DNA of 64,000 bases from Arthrobotrys musiformis (taxonomy: Eukaryota; Ascomycota; Orbiliomycetes; Orbiliales; Orbiliaceae), in contig JAVHJL010000010.1 in NCBI GenBank assembly GCA_036971715.1, forward strand, positions 1,612,001 through 1,676,000, given 5' to 3'. How positions within the stretch are numbered: position 1 is the stretch's first letter; every line of letters starts with the position of its first letter. Below the pieces are notes generated by a model that was not told the DNA's origin, did not search any database, and worked only from the letters and a program-made list of their open reading frames with translations. Shown here in pieces: positions 1 through 12,413 of the stretch. The translations under genes and the position numbers were made by a program.

Positions 1-1
1 T

Positions 2-396
2 ACCGCCAACACAACAGGTTTCCCCGTCTCGACCCACATGATATTGGTTATATCGGGTAGACGGCCTGAGATTTTCACATTTAGCGGTAGCATATCAAAC
101 TCGATAGATACGTTTATCGACTGGATATCCTGTACCTTCAGCTTCGATTTTTCCCACATGAATCGTGAGTTCTGGTTTATGAACGAAAGCGTGCCATTAT
201 CCAGCAAGGCTGCCGTCCTTACACAGCTGGTTGCCTTCTGGGGTGAATCCGGGGACATGTTCTTTAACAAAGTGATCCCTTGGTTCTGGATCGACATGCC
301 CTGTCGTTGCCTGATTGAGATGAACCCAACATATCGACTGGCCAATGATTTGAGGTTTACTATGAACGATGACCCTCTATTTGAAGTTTATCACGA

Positions 397-400
<4 letters not shown>
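2..400 (+). CDS. 3' end of an unidentified protein gene (5' part outside window)
   Basis: The reading frame is open from base 2, before the first ATG at 38, to a TGA at 398-400, so the start of the gene probably lies to the left of the window. About 132 residues are visible. They include aromatic-rich stretches (FWGESGDMFF, VIPWFWIDMP) and end in FEVYHE. I recognise no domain. The visible part could also be a complete small ORF starting at base 38, but the open frame to its left argues for a C-terminus. The stop codon is followed without any gap by 30 T residues, which would make the 3' UTR begin with poly-U. Confidence 0.5.

Positions 401-430
<30 letters not shown>
401..430. repeat. T30 homopolymer abutting a stop codon
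   Basis: Thirty consecutive T residues start on the base after the TGA at 398-400. It is one of several long A/T runs in the window (others near 2162, 2380, 39760 and 61472). Confidence 0.95.
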
Positions 431-431
<1 letters not shown>

Positions 432-2161
432 ACTTGATGGATAACATTTCCTAGCGTTTTGCCAACTGCATAAGATAAGAATATTCGACTGCACTTACTC
501 CGTACATTTCTCGGATCAATCTTGCCAATACCCTTTTGGATTGTTATGCATGTTTTGTTTGTTCGTTCATCTTCTTTCCGTTTTTCGTTTCCCCAAACCT
601 GTCCTCACCAATCCGTGGCCATAGCTGTATCCCCACGTGGCTATACGGTTTTTGTGAACCATGCCTCACTGTGATCGATGCATCTCGCTCTTTTTTTTTT
701 TTTTTAAAGTGTTTTAATGAAATACCCTGCATTATTACCAACCATGCCTTGCGCTAATCCTATCTTCTTTTGTCCTCATGTATTCCCATATTTTCAGCCG
801 GGTGGATCTTTGCACGACCTGGAGAAATGCTTGGTTGCACGGCGGATTTCTTTGATTTCTTTCTTTTTGGGTTGGAGTGATTCAAGCTTCTGGACAAATC
901 TTGGTTCGAGAGTTTGATATAGAGAGCCTGGCCACCTATTATAACGTATAATGTTTAATGATAATATGGTGATAAACACTCTTTGGAATTGACGGACACT
1001 CTAACTCTGATTGCACCTAAATTTCCAGTCATATGCCGGATCCTTTTTTTTTTTTCCCTCTTTCGCTAGCGAACACCAGACCGAGGCGGAGAGGATCTCC
1101 GTTGGTTGTCATTGGTCGATGGATTGTGCCGAATATCCACCGTTTTGTTGGCTGTCCTGTAAGTTTATCGACTTTAAAGCTTTTGTGGCTTTTTTTTCAG
1201 TTCTTTCTTTTACGAACGGGTTTGGGAAAGGCTCGAGGGTATTGCAGGATTGAAACCCCAAGAACTACATCGACCAACTAAGGAATGCAAGATTACAAAA
1301 AAGAAAGCGTTTCTGGCATCTCAGTTAAAACAAGTTGTATCACGGGGCCTAGCGATCGTTATAAGCTTAAAACCACGGGGTCCACATACTTTTTGTGCAA
1401 GCGATGCATCGCCATCGGCCTTTTTTTTTTTCTTCCCTCTCGTATGTCTCAAGAATCTGGAATTCTCGTTTAATATCATTGATTATTGGACGGGGTGGCT
1501 GCCGTAAATACATGTATGTTATGTAAAATTCAGGTCGGAGACCCCTTCGAAATCCCTTTCTCTGTCAACCATCAAACATCTTCCACCCTCTTTTTTTCCC
1601 TGAGTTTCTTGGGGGGTTAAAGCACCTCGTATCTACAGATTCGAATCTAACTAGCGCCAAAATTAGTGGAGAGGCGAATTCGAATCGAATCGAAAGAAGG
1701 TTGCACGGCTGGGACGAAAAAAAAAATTGGGCTTGAGACACCAGGCTTTTTTTGTTTTTAATGTTCAATATGCAATATGTCGTTTTGCTGTTGGTGTTAC
1801 AAGACGGTACTAAGGCTAACTTCTTCGTATGTGCTATCCTTACAGACGCTAATATACCATGCTTTTGAACTAGTAAGAAGCAGCGGAAACAAGGACGGCA
1901 TCATTACGGATGGCCCATCGTGAGCTAGGAAGACCCACTGTTCGAGCGCAAAGAGGAGGAGGAGGATGAGAGGGGTTTATCTGAACCTCCTTGCGATTTG
2001 GGTTTTGCATCAACCAAAAAGAAATTTGCATATAACAAGAGGCGGCCAATGCATCTTGGATGTTGATCCATGCAGGAGGAACGGTGTCGACGCCTGGTAC
2101 GTACATAACGCACATCTTGTTCATGATGGCTTCTTCCGAAATCGATTTAAATCAAGAGAGG

Positions 2162-2199
<38 letters not shown>

Positions 2200-4103
2200 T
2201 TTACTGCGTATGCATGCAAAGTGTAAAATGTTTGTTAGTAAGGTTTGGGTGACACCGCTGAACCGACGCTTAGCCGAAGTGTGCAAGCCTCCTCTTTCCG
2301 AGATCTTACATAGTTTATCGATGTTCGAGAAACAGAAGGGAAAAATGTTTACGGATCTGTGCGCCTGGAGCAGAAAGGGAAAAAAAAAAAAAAAAAAAAG
2401 GAGGGGGGCCAGCACAGGCAAAAAAAAATAAAGAACAGGAGGGTTCTGTGAGGAACGATCGATTGAAATTGTCTGCCCGCGAATAGTTTTCTGCTGAATG
2501 CCTTCAGCAAGTCCACTCTATTGTTCCTATAATTTTTTCTCACCTTTTCCCCTTCAGCTGCCCGCCGGAAATGTGTGATTTACGTGAGCTTGGACACTTG
2601 GCGGGGGATGAACAATAGGAGTCTTATCAACCGCATACGGCCATTGTCTCTAAGGACGGGGTCCACGATCATTGGTGATTCTCGACTCCAGACGTCATGG
2701 GTGTGCGCCGGGGAAGAGAACCCAGAACCGGACCCCTTTCCACGCGCTATGCTCTGGTCTTTCCTACATTTACTTTGGACCTAAAAACGCGAAGTGAACA
2801 ATTTGGTACTAATAACATTCGGCTCCTCTCAGCAATGGGATACTGACCAACATCTTCGGCCCGTTTGGATGGGTATCCCTCAGCCCCGTGAGCCAGGTCA
2901 CTAGCGCGTAAAAAAGCAAGAACGGACCCATTGTTCGCATTCATCTCAACCAGGACAAATCGAACGAGCGAGCGAGCAGGGATCCCGCCCATCAGATTGC
3001 TGGCGGTCAAACGAAGCGGAATTGGGAGAGAGCCCATGGGACTCCAGGTCCGTTTAGCGGATTTTTAGGGCCTTGGGGGCAGTCAAATAAAACAAGTCGA
3101 ACAAATTAACTGGCAACCCCATTTATTTCCTCTCCTTGAAAAAAGGAAAAGGAAGAAGAATAGGGCCCAGGAACCAGTGCTAAGATGCGTAGGGTTTAGA
3201 TCCGCCCCAGATGATTGTCTGATTGATTTGAATAAGTGCATTGGGCCTCTCGTTCTCCTGCCTTCCGCAACGACTTGACTTGTCAACCTTTTGATACCGA
3301 CCTCTGGCCTCACGGGACGTCACAACTTCATCGAGTCGACCGTCTACGGCTGATATTGGATGCCATTTCCAACTGGCAGGGCTGTGGGTTTGTGTAGACT
3401 AACTTCGTAACCGTATGCTCGAACTCGCCACCGACTGCTGAAAACACCCGCTGCATCGTTCTTTTGGCCCAGGGTGTGACCAGTTCCCGAGTTTCTGTCC
3501 CGCTTAGGGTCTTGCGTGTACCAGTCTGTCGGAATTTCTTCACCAAAAAATCCTTTTTTACCACCAAAAACTTGCACCACCACCACACTTATAGGAGGAG
3601 GCCTGTCTCTTTTTTTGTCGTTTCCGCCGGCGTGCAAGAGGAGGCAGAGCGAGAGGCCTCTTTTCCTTTTAACCTTTCTAATCAAATGTCCTCATTCACC
3701 TGGGAAAAGACCGATGGCCTGCACTGTACATCATCTATGAAGTACACCGACCAGTCTGTCGGTTTTGTGGAACCTGCGTTCGTCACCTCGTAAGCAATGT
3801 CCCGTCGCCTTTTTTCCGCGTTGTTGGTTTCCCTTTTGATTCGTCGAGGATCGATATCATTTTGCATTTCGCATGGGGGGTGGGAAAGAGCAGGGAGGGA
3901 GATATCTCGAGGGATTGGAGAAGATCTAAGGGATATCTCTATAGATCGAGAGATCTGGAGGGAAGGAGAGAAAGTACCGAAGTTGGAGGCCTACGTACTC
4001 GTATATATGCTTGAGTATACATGAGGATACATCCACAAACGTATTGTATTATTGTACCTGACTATTGGGACCGTACTAATCTTATGCGTAAACTGGTGTC
4101 GCG
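431..4103. other. Long intergenic spacer, no supported gene
   Basis: About 3.7 kb without a convincing gene on either strand. Open frames here are short and are carried by homopolymers or T-rich stretches, without recognisable motifs. Purine and pyrimidine runs are common. The last kilobase presumably contains the promoter of the zinc-finger gene at 4104, but no clear element stands out. Confidence 0.6.
2162..2196. repeat. A35 homopolymer
   Basis: Thirty-five consecutive A residues, followed by a second A run of 20 at 2380-2399. Both create artificial poly-Lys or poly-Phe reading frames. Confidence 0.95.
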
Positions 4104-6648
4104 ATGGTGGATTGTAGGCAGCAGCATTGGCAGCAACCATATGGAGAAGACGTAAAAGAGGGGATACTCGACGGCATAAATGGGTTCGGCAACGTCAACA
4201 TGGCGCCGGCTGTCCACGGTTCTGAGGAGGAAGAGGGGCTGGAACACGACAACTTCGGCGACGGGGACTACGGCGAAATCGAGATCACGATAAAATTCAG
4301 AGGGAGGACGGGGTCTTCTACAACCAGCCGGAAGATGAAGGTACGCACGCAGCCAACTATCGCCGCCCCCTTTTATACAACGTGCCTATGGATATCATGT
4401 AGATGTAGATACATCATGGATATATCTGGAGATATATATTATATCCTGCGGTCGGCTCAGGAGCATTATATGCTTTTTCGCTATCGATTAACCCTTTCCG
4501 TTGACTAACCTTGTGAATCATTTCCTCTTCCTCGCTTTAGTTGACATCTAACGTTCACCCGAATTCGGGTCTTCCGACCGCGCTGAAGCTGGAACAACCG
4601 ACGGAGGATTTCCCACAGTGTCACAGGGTATTTTCGACGCGGGACAATAGGGGTGTTTGCATTTTGGACGCCGGTTCTGGCTGTGCGTGTGACGAATTCT
4701 CACCGTCGATACTTCGAGAGTTACTTGGACAAACAATAAGCCCCACCGGACTTGCTATCGATCCCTCGTTCGACCATAGATTCAGCTATGCCGTCTCCGA
4801 CTTCCCGTCCGACGAGGTTGCTGTCAGCCGAAAACACAGGAAGGCTTCGACTTCTGCAGGAAAGAAGCGGCTGTTGAGCAATGCATCCGAGGAACAGTCG
4901 CAAATTCTCCAGCCCAATAAGAAAAACCCACGACTGGCCGCGTCCATGGAAGGTGCCGATGACAACGATGCTGATGACAATGGCGAGCGACATACTTGTC
5001 CTTATTTCAAAATGTATCCGGAACGACACTTGGAGTGCGGGACAAAGGATCTCGCCCAGAGACCGAAAATAAAGTACGCAGGCCAACATCAACGATCCAC
5101 TTGTTTGAAATCAAATACCTAGGGGGGTATATTTGTCATATGCATAGATAGGGACTGACGATTCGCGGTGATATAGGTCACACATTATCAAAGACCATTT
5201 GAAGAAGAGCAATACCCCTATCCCACCGGAGATAAAGAGCCAAAAGTGTGAGCCTTGGGACAGGTGGTGTAAATGGATTGTACAGAGTTCTTCCAAATCC
5301 GATCGCCCGGTTCCTAATTCGAGTACGTCCCACCGATTTCTTCCTGACAGGGTCTCACTCTCGTGTAACGGCACAATTCTAACTTTTGATCATTGTAGCA
5401 CCGGACTTTTACCCAATCCTCAATTATGTTGTCGCAGCGGCCAGCGAGATCCCGAGTGACGGGCTGACCTGCTTCTCTAGCGTGATACTAAGGCTATTCA
5501 AAGCCGTCCAAACTAGTCCCAACGACTGGGTCCCGTTCATAACAGGGCTGGAGGAGCTTGAACGGTCCCTCAATGTTACAGGTCCTAATATAGGCTCCGT
5601 AAACCCTCGTCGAGCCTACCCGGCCCCAAAGGAGGAGGATGAGGAGGATGACGAAAAGTTGGCTATCCCTCTCGAGGAGGATGCACCAACTTCCAACCGC
5701 GATGTCGACGAACTAAACCTCAAACTTGACACCTCGTTGCCCTCTCACTGCAGCAATAGTGAACTGTCGCTCACGCAATATCCAACATCAGCCTCTTCAT
5801 CAGCCGCTGAATCGCTGCCTCAACAACCACCCGCCTATACGTTGTCGCAACATCCTACATCTTTTTCAAACATACCCGAGTCTGCAGCTATTTCAATGGA
5901 AGATTTTACAACTCCAAACCCTCACGGCCTATTCCCAAATTCGGATTTCGAGACCTTGTCGGCGTGGTTTAATTTTGGAATGGCGGAGCAAAACCATCAA
6001 GACCCATCTCCAACAATAGAGCCAGGTTACTTCGAGCCACCACCACCGCCCCCGCCGCCCCAACCTCAACAAGAAGCCATCGAACATCCTCCAATGGATC
6101 ATTTGTCGATCCCACCGGGCATTGGAACCAACTCGAAGAGCCTAATACGTGCGGCTGCACCGCCCCGTGTTCGGAAGAGGAAGCATGGAGCCCCTCGGCC
6201 ACATCGTATGGAGGGTGCAGTTTTGAACGACGCTTCTCCTTCGACGCACACGCATGGAATCAAGATATCTACGCCAAATCGGGTAGAGAAATACGAGTTT
6301 GAAGGACAGTTTTCGCTCTCCAACTTTTTGGAGTGGCTGCGCACAAAATTCGACTGGCAGTTTGACACCACGGACGGGAGAAAGCTTCACTGCAGAGACG
6401 TCCGGGAAGATATTGCTATCGATAATCCTGATGCGATCGTAGCTCACCTCGGGTCCTGGGCTACCAAAGGCGTTTTCGTGCAAATGCCCGAGTTCTGGCT
6501 CCATACTAACTCCCCACGTACACTTGGTATGGACAAATATTCTATGTTTACACCCGCTCTCGTCGAGATAATCCAGGACGGCGGTTTCGATGTGGAAAAC
6601 ATGTCGCTTCTGCTCAGTTCGCGCCAGGGAAGCAACGGTTATCATTGA
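4104..6648 (+). CDS. Fungal C2H2-like zinc-finger regulatory protein
   Basis: Four exons (4104-4340, 4541-5073, 5177-5322, 5399-6648) join in frame to 721 residues. Donors are GTACGC, GTACGC and GTACGT; acceptors are TTTAG, TATAG and TGTAG. Around residues 240-275 there is a CPYFK...PERH..C segment followed across the intron by SHIIKDHLKK. This is the arrangement of the fungal non-canonical C2H2 family (CPxFK...C...VKEHLxRxH), which usually binds DNA. A basic stretch (KHRKAS, GKKRLL) lies before it and could act in nuclear import. Pro/Ser-rich and acidic low-complexity parts follow, then a poly-Pro tract near residue 520 and a folded-looking C-terminus ending in GSNGYH. The second intron splits the zinc-finger region. 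The ATG at 4104 is the first in frame; an upstream non-coding exon is possible. DNA binding is inferred from family resemblance only, and some expected Cys/His ligands are not obvious. Confidence 0.72.
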
Positions 6649-9600
6649 AGGAAACTACCTCCATATCCACATCCACCTCCACATTTTAATCCTCCTCTCA
6701 CCTGGGCCATTGTCGACCTTGCGTTTTCATACATTTTTTGCAGACTGATAAAAACTAACTTGTCAAAACTAACTACAGTTGGAGGCCTCGCGGCAAATCT
6801 GGCAGCAACAGTACGGAAATACTATCCTTGACGTCTCTTCCATCTTATTTTTGTTTTGGTTACCAAATCTGTTGATAGATGACTTGTTTACCGAGCGGGG
6901 ATCCGGCGCACGTTTGTTTTTATCTATTTCTTCGTTCTTTTTTTTCTCTTCCATCAGGGGCTTGCAGGACTTTCTCTTCTACCGCGAACAAAAACTTTTT
7001 CGGGAGTTATCTTTTTTTTGGAGACTTTTGCATCTTTACCGTCGGCATCTTGTCACATTTTTGCATCATCATCATTGCTATCATACTTGAACGGTTTGGG
7101 GCTCTTTTTTTTATATATTCACATCGGCAAGTATTATATTTTTACTGCTCGATACAGGAAGCATCATCGGCTGCAGTCTTTACCTTTCTTACTTTTCCTC
7201 TCCTTCATCTACTTCCGTCTACTTCCTCTCCTTTCTCTAAACTACCTTCATTTTATCTACGCAATCCCCACCTTTCCAACCCTTTTTGCTGAAGAGGCTA
7301 CACAGTCGATATATTTATGCAATCGGTAGCCTGCCCGCCGACGCTCACTGCACCTTGCTGTATCCGAGTAATGTATAATAGCATGGCGTTCGTCCTTCCC
7401 AATTTTGTGTTTTAACTCGGGGGCTTTATCTTTACCTTATACCTATGGCGTTCTCTGCATGTCGTTTTGTTCAGTCTTTTTCCATTTGTTCATATAACCA
7501 TTCCTTGCGCCATTTTCTTGCCGCAGTGGTTCTGGCCTAAAATCGACAAGCGCTGGTTATCATCTCATTTGTTGTTTTCCTTACCTACTGCCTACCTACC
7601 TCGGCATAACCTACCATACGTACCAAAGTTCCTTGTTTATTACCTTCGATTTGCTTTTGCCTATTTCTACGTATCCTCCTACCTTTTTTATTACTCGGGG
7701 TGAGAATGTCTACCTTTGTTCTTCGCATAGTCTGAGCGATTTTTGAAATTCTCCGGAGAGACAGATTTATCTTTTCGTTCGAACGGAGTTTTTCCCTTTG
7801 CATTCCTTGTCTGTGTCTAAAAAAAATAACCTTTCTTCTTCATTTCCTATCTATATACCTATTTATATTTCCAAATCCTTCTTTTATATATATGCTTTCT
7901 AATCTTCGAACAAGAGAAGATGCGGGTGAAGGAGTTATATACAGTATTGAAATACTGAATACAGATAATACCCTTTTCCTTCAACTTAATTTGGCCCCAC
8001 CAGTTTTCACATTTTGCATGGGTTCCGTAGACGAAGATGGGACTCCTCGACGTGTTGAGGAAAATAGACTATCTAAAATACAACAAACAAAATGTGTTGG
8101 TAGAGCCTATTATATTCGTTGACGTTCATTGGACACCCGTGCACTGCCATGCCGGCGCCCCATTATGTCAACCCTCTGAAGATGTAGTTTGTGAGGGTAT
8201 ATATACCGGTGGGGAAACACCGGCTGGCTAGCTCACGAGCCCAGATACTTAGGGCTGGAAAAATAAAAACTGGGAATATGAGCGAACAGTTGCACATACA
8301 TTTATACACATATGGATATACATGAAAGCGCTATGTATACCTAGCTTTTAAGTATCTTGATACGAATCTCGATACACCGAGATGAAAACTATAGCTCCTC
8401 AGCCGTATGCTAGATCTAGGGATAGCGAGGCACCAGTAGACCGCCCGGCCTCAGATCTATGCCATGGATATATCATGCATAAGCCGCCAACAGCTAGAAA
8501 CACTGGATTTAGAAATTCCGAAATGCAACTAAAGGAACCATCACAGACGCACCCCCCAATTAAAACCTATTCAAGTAATCCATATAGCTCTCATATCATA
8601 ATTTACCTAAGCCTCCAATGAAAGGAGACAGCTAACAAACTCTCCTCGGAAAGTCTCAACTAAAAAAAGAACGAGATTGTAGATCAATCGAGCGGGACCC
8701 CCATACATGCATATGCATAATAGATCTCATAACCAGGATCATAACCCGAAAAAAGGCATCACAAAACCGGTCAACCCCGTCGACGAATTCGAAACCAACG
8801 CAACCACCTAGCTAGCCAACATCACCAACCCTGCACCGCCTCATATGCATAAGCGGATGCAGCCCCGGCGTTGTACAGATGCGCTAATACTCGTGAGCCA
8901 CCAGATCAAACAATTTCCAACCAGTGATCTGCACCATTGTACAACCGATGTTGCGGAAACGATCTAAATTTATACTTAATGGCGGGTATACGTATATACG
9001 GTCGAAAATTCATCGAACCCGGTAACCAGTTTCAGATGGCTAAGCTATGGGGATACAAAACACCACATTGCAAAGTTTCCAGATGTCGGTTAGTTATTCA
9101 TAGTGGTATGTAAGCCCTTTGGAACTCTGCCTACGCCCTGAGCGGCTTCTCGGTTTGAATCCATTAGCTATGTTCTCGAAAGGGAAGCATCGAGAACTCT
9201 CAGGTAACGAAGCGAGTTCTCGGGTTATCCAACTACCCAGTGAATAACCGTATCTATTTTAAACCCCTCGGCTTCCTTTTCATGGTGATTGTAACCGTTT
9301 GAATCTTATAGCGTCGCGTTTGATTTTAGTCGGATTGGAAGCTCAGGTTGTTATTTGCATGTCACGCACCTAAACTTTGCGATTGGTAATGTTTATACTA
9401 TATAAGTTGTTTATATATATAGTTAATAACTTGCAGAATAATGCAAATATTGTATAATAAGGCGCACGCCGAAGCTGGAGCTTAATATGGTGCGTTGGTA
9501 TACTGGTATATTTACAGTCTATGCGGACACGGAGGTAAATCAACCAGCTGCACGAACCTTTTAGGTTTCCTCCGTGGCGCAGGCGTCTGAAACAACCCGC

Positions 9601-10078
9601 GCGGAAGCATTTTAATTAATACAAGATGTCGACTAGGAAAACCTTGGTACGCAATTAATAATCTAGAATTGGGCGTCGCAGCCCAAGAGTAGTCGCGGAT
9701 ATAGTATACGTGGCCTAGATACCGGTGTTTTGTAAATCGTGTATATATATATATATATATATAGCGAAAGTATATATATACCAGAAATGGCTAAACTAGC
9801 ACATACATACGAGGTTTTTGTACCACATTTATGTATTTAAGCGCAAAGTCTTGGAACTTATGTAGTGTGGACACAAGAACGTATGTAATGTAATTTGTAT
9901 TGGTATGTAAGAACAGAGTAAAGTAGGGGAAAAAGAAAGTTAAACTAACTAAAACCCCTCCCCTCATACCCTGTCCTCGGATATGTAGAGCATCTAGCTG
10001 CAAGACACTAAAAGGTTTCTCAAGCAGCTGCATCTCAGGGAGCCACTTTCTCGATCTCCGCTAATCTCGATTGGGGCT
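6649..10078. other. Long intergenic spacer, pyrimidine-rich then AT-rich
   Basis: About 3.4 kb with no supported gene. Bases 6880-7710 are strongly T/C-rich and produce false hydrophobic frames. A splice-acceptor-like CTAACTACAG occurs at 6770-6779 and might belong to a 3' UTR intron of the preceding gene. A (TA)n tract lies at 9741-9763. Confidence 0.55.
9741..9763. repeat. (TA)n microsatellite
   Basis: About eleven TA dinucleotides in a row inside an AT-rich spacer. No function is apparent. Confidence 0.9.
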
Positions 10079-11130
10079 TCATGTGCATAGGGTTCCTTCG
10101 GACATGAAACCGTTCAAACTCTGGATTTCCTGTGTTTGCTGGGAACAGCAGTCTTGATACAAACGCGCCTTTTCGAATGTTGTCTTGCCCCAAGCCGCTG
10201 TAGCAAACCCGTATACGAACTGAACCCACTTCCTTGTGTCTTGAAGGGAGAGGCTGCCTGGCGGTCGCCTAAAATCCGTCGTGGGTAGGGTTCCGTCGCG
10301 TATACCTTTGAAATTCCACGCCGTGAATCTTTCATTATCCCGGAACATCAGTCCAGCAAGCACCTTCACATCCCTGCACTCATTGATTGTGTCGAGAGAG
10401 GTCTCATACGACCAGTTATCGTCAGAATCTTTGGAGAACGGACAGAGCGGTGAGAAAAAGGAGTTGCTGCGACAAAACGGGTTGAATTCGCGCTCTGGAA
10501 TGAGTCCATTGATGAGTGGGTCGAGCATGATGATTGCTTTAGCCAGTGGCTGGAATCATCGAGTTGCCAGCCCCGGCTTTGAATGAAGAAGTGTATATGC
10601 GTACTAGAGCTACACTTCTCGGACGGCAAGATGTCGTAATTTTCTCCCAAACACTTCCAAGCGGAATCGAGATCATGCATGGGACGCACGTCGCTAGTCG
10701 GTAACACCGGAGGATCGTAGGCCAGTTTTGGGGATATTATCTCCACGGAAACTGTAATGTCGAGAGGTTAGAAGAAATCATTGCTCGGGTGTTGGGTGTA
10801 ATGTGATTGAGAGCATAGAAACTTACAGGAACCATCCCGAGAGGACCGTTCGAGAGTCCCGTCGCATGTGATTTCCCAGAGATCGTATCCTCCCTTTGGA
10901 GCCTTTAGATCCTTAGTGCTGATACCGACCTCCCCAAGGAGTCCCTTGAGGGCTTCAGTCTGCACGTCCCAGCCTAAAGGACTTGCTCAAGCCTTTTCGA
11001 AACACTTCATGGTAGTCGGAGCAGTTGGTTTAATATCCTGCTTGAGCCTGGCCCGTATACTCCTAGCAATATCCTTTAAAGTACCTATGGCTGGGTACTC
11101 TATGGCTTGGATGATTGATTGATCGATTGA
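10079..11130 (-). pseudogene. Amidoligase-family gene with frameshift and in-frame stop
   Basis: On the minus strand the segment around 10830-10965 encodes YDLWEITCDGTLE. It splices (donor GTAAG at 10826, acceptor CATTACAG at 10752, 75 nt) to FSVEIISPKLAYDPP and then a STHIHFF motif. A later segment reads MLDPLINGLIPERE and TDFRRPPGSLS. This order (W..x.DGTL, E-I-SPKL, HIHF, R-PPGS) is that of the fungal putative amidoligase family (ATP-grasp-unrelated glutamine-synthetase-like fold). Two defects are visible. A one-base frame change is needed near 10540-10556 to pass from the HIHF segment to AKAIIMLDP, and no intron fits there. A TGA at 10987-10989 interrupts the upstream frame, although a GTACTT-TTTAG intron could remove it. 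The usual N-terminal FTFGVE-type start is not found; the frame dissolves into a GA-rich repeat. It is either a pseudogene or carries an assembly error. Confidence 0.7.
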
Positions 11131-12413
11131 TTGGTTGATTATTTTTTTTAAAAAGAAATCGGAGCTTCAATGGTTCAATGTTGCAACGTTGTCGTACCCG
11201 GGCCACGGCCACCAGAGTGAATTCATGATCAATGGGTATAGGTAGCAAGGTGATGGTGAAAGAGGGTAGAAAGATGGAAGAAGGAAGAAGATGGAAGAAG
11301 GAAGAAGGAGGAAGAAGGAGGAAGGTGGAAGAAGGAAGAAGAGACCCAAGGCGAAAGGTATTTATAGGTATTTCTCATAGCATCTACGTATTATTTTTGG
11401 ATTTCTTGATATATCGCTGTTTTTGAGGGTCTACGTGATCTGGCGATGCCAATGATTGACTCTCCGAGGCCCGGCTCTCACGTTTGTATAATACAAGACT
11501 AACGTTTGTACACGTATACACACCAAGTGCACTACTCCATTTCTACGGATTCGAGGCTACATTTCTACATTATAATGCAGGCAATAACTCTGGGGAGACG
11601 CTTGGGACTGTTCGGTATATAAGATCACCCGCCACTTGGCCAATGGAATTAAAGCTGTTGTATTCTGTGTGTTGTGCGCGAATTAGGTTTAGCCCGAGGA
11701 GGAGGCTCCCAAATAGGTTCACAGGCTTCCCTATTAGGCCTACTGGCCACCGTTTCCAACACAATCGATTGAGACATCGAGACATGGCTATAGGCATTCG
11801 GCTAGCTCTGGTTTATAATTTACGAGACGATACTGCGTTGGCTGATATTATTCAATCTAAAATCGAAGTCTCCTTTAGCTGGCATATACACTTATAATTA
11901 GGTAGTTACTTAGATCTCGATGGGTACTAATATAATATTATATACCTAGGTTTAACTATTCGTGCGTTAATATTTCCAGATCGAGTCCACCAGCCACGGC
12001 CCTGGTTCGTGATATATCTCAGTCTTGATAGTTGGCCTGCGCCCGGATTCCAACTCGAGAGGCTAATGACCCTAAAATGAGTCGGACCAGTCCGTTAAAA
12101 TCCGTGCACACGCGCCTGAGATGCGTGCACTAAAATGGGCTAGATTACTACATCGACAACGACGATCGTGGGATCTCCGATAGGGTTGCTGTCATGAATC
12201 CCCGCACGTGCGCATATGCACGCACCCAAAAAGTACTTGAATCGTTATGTAATTTTTCTATTAACCGAAGGTAGAACTCCTATCCTCTTTACCGCCTCCG
12301 TCGATGCATCTCATCCTGGGTACCAGACTAATCTCATCATACTAGCTTCGTTCTAGTACATAGTATCTCGCCCGGAATCCGCATCCCAGACTGATTTACA
12401 TTTATTCAATTCA
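11131..12413. other. Spacer with GGAAGA-rich repeat
   Basis: Apart from the purine repeat at 11263-11344 nothing recognisable is present. The last 300 bases are the presumptive promoter of the gene at 12414. Confidence 0.5.
11263..11344. repeat. GGAAGA purine tract
   Basis: Imperfect tandem copies of GGAAGAAG and GGAGGAAG, all purine on the plus strand for about 80 bases. It encodes an artificial Glu/Arg/Lys-rich frame. Confidence 0.85.

Noticed and set aside
2060..2431. Plus-strand frame with a poly-Lys run
   Set aside because: Produced by A35 and A20 homopolymers; flanking residues show no motif.
6779..7329. Overlapping plus-strand hydrophobic frames
   Set aside because: Carried by T/C-rich DNA in all three frames; Phe/Leu/Ser bias only, no recognisable protein.
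11232..11426. Frame rich in Glu, Arg and Lys
   Set aside because: Direct translation of the GGAAGA repeat.
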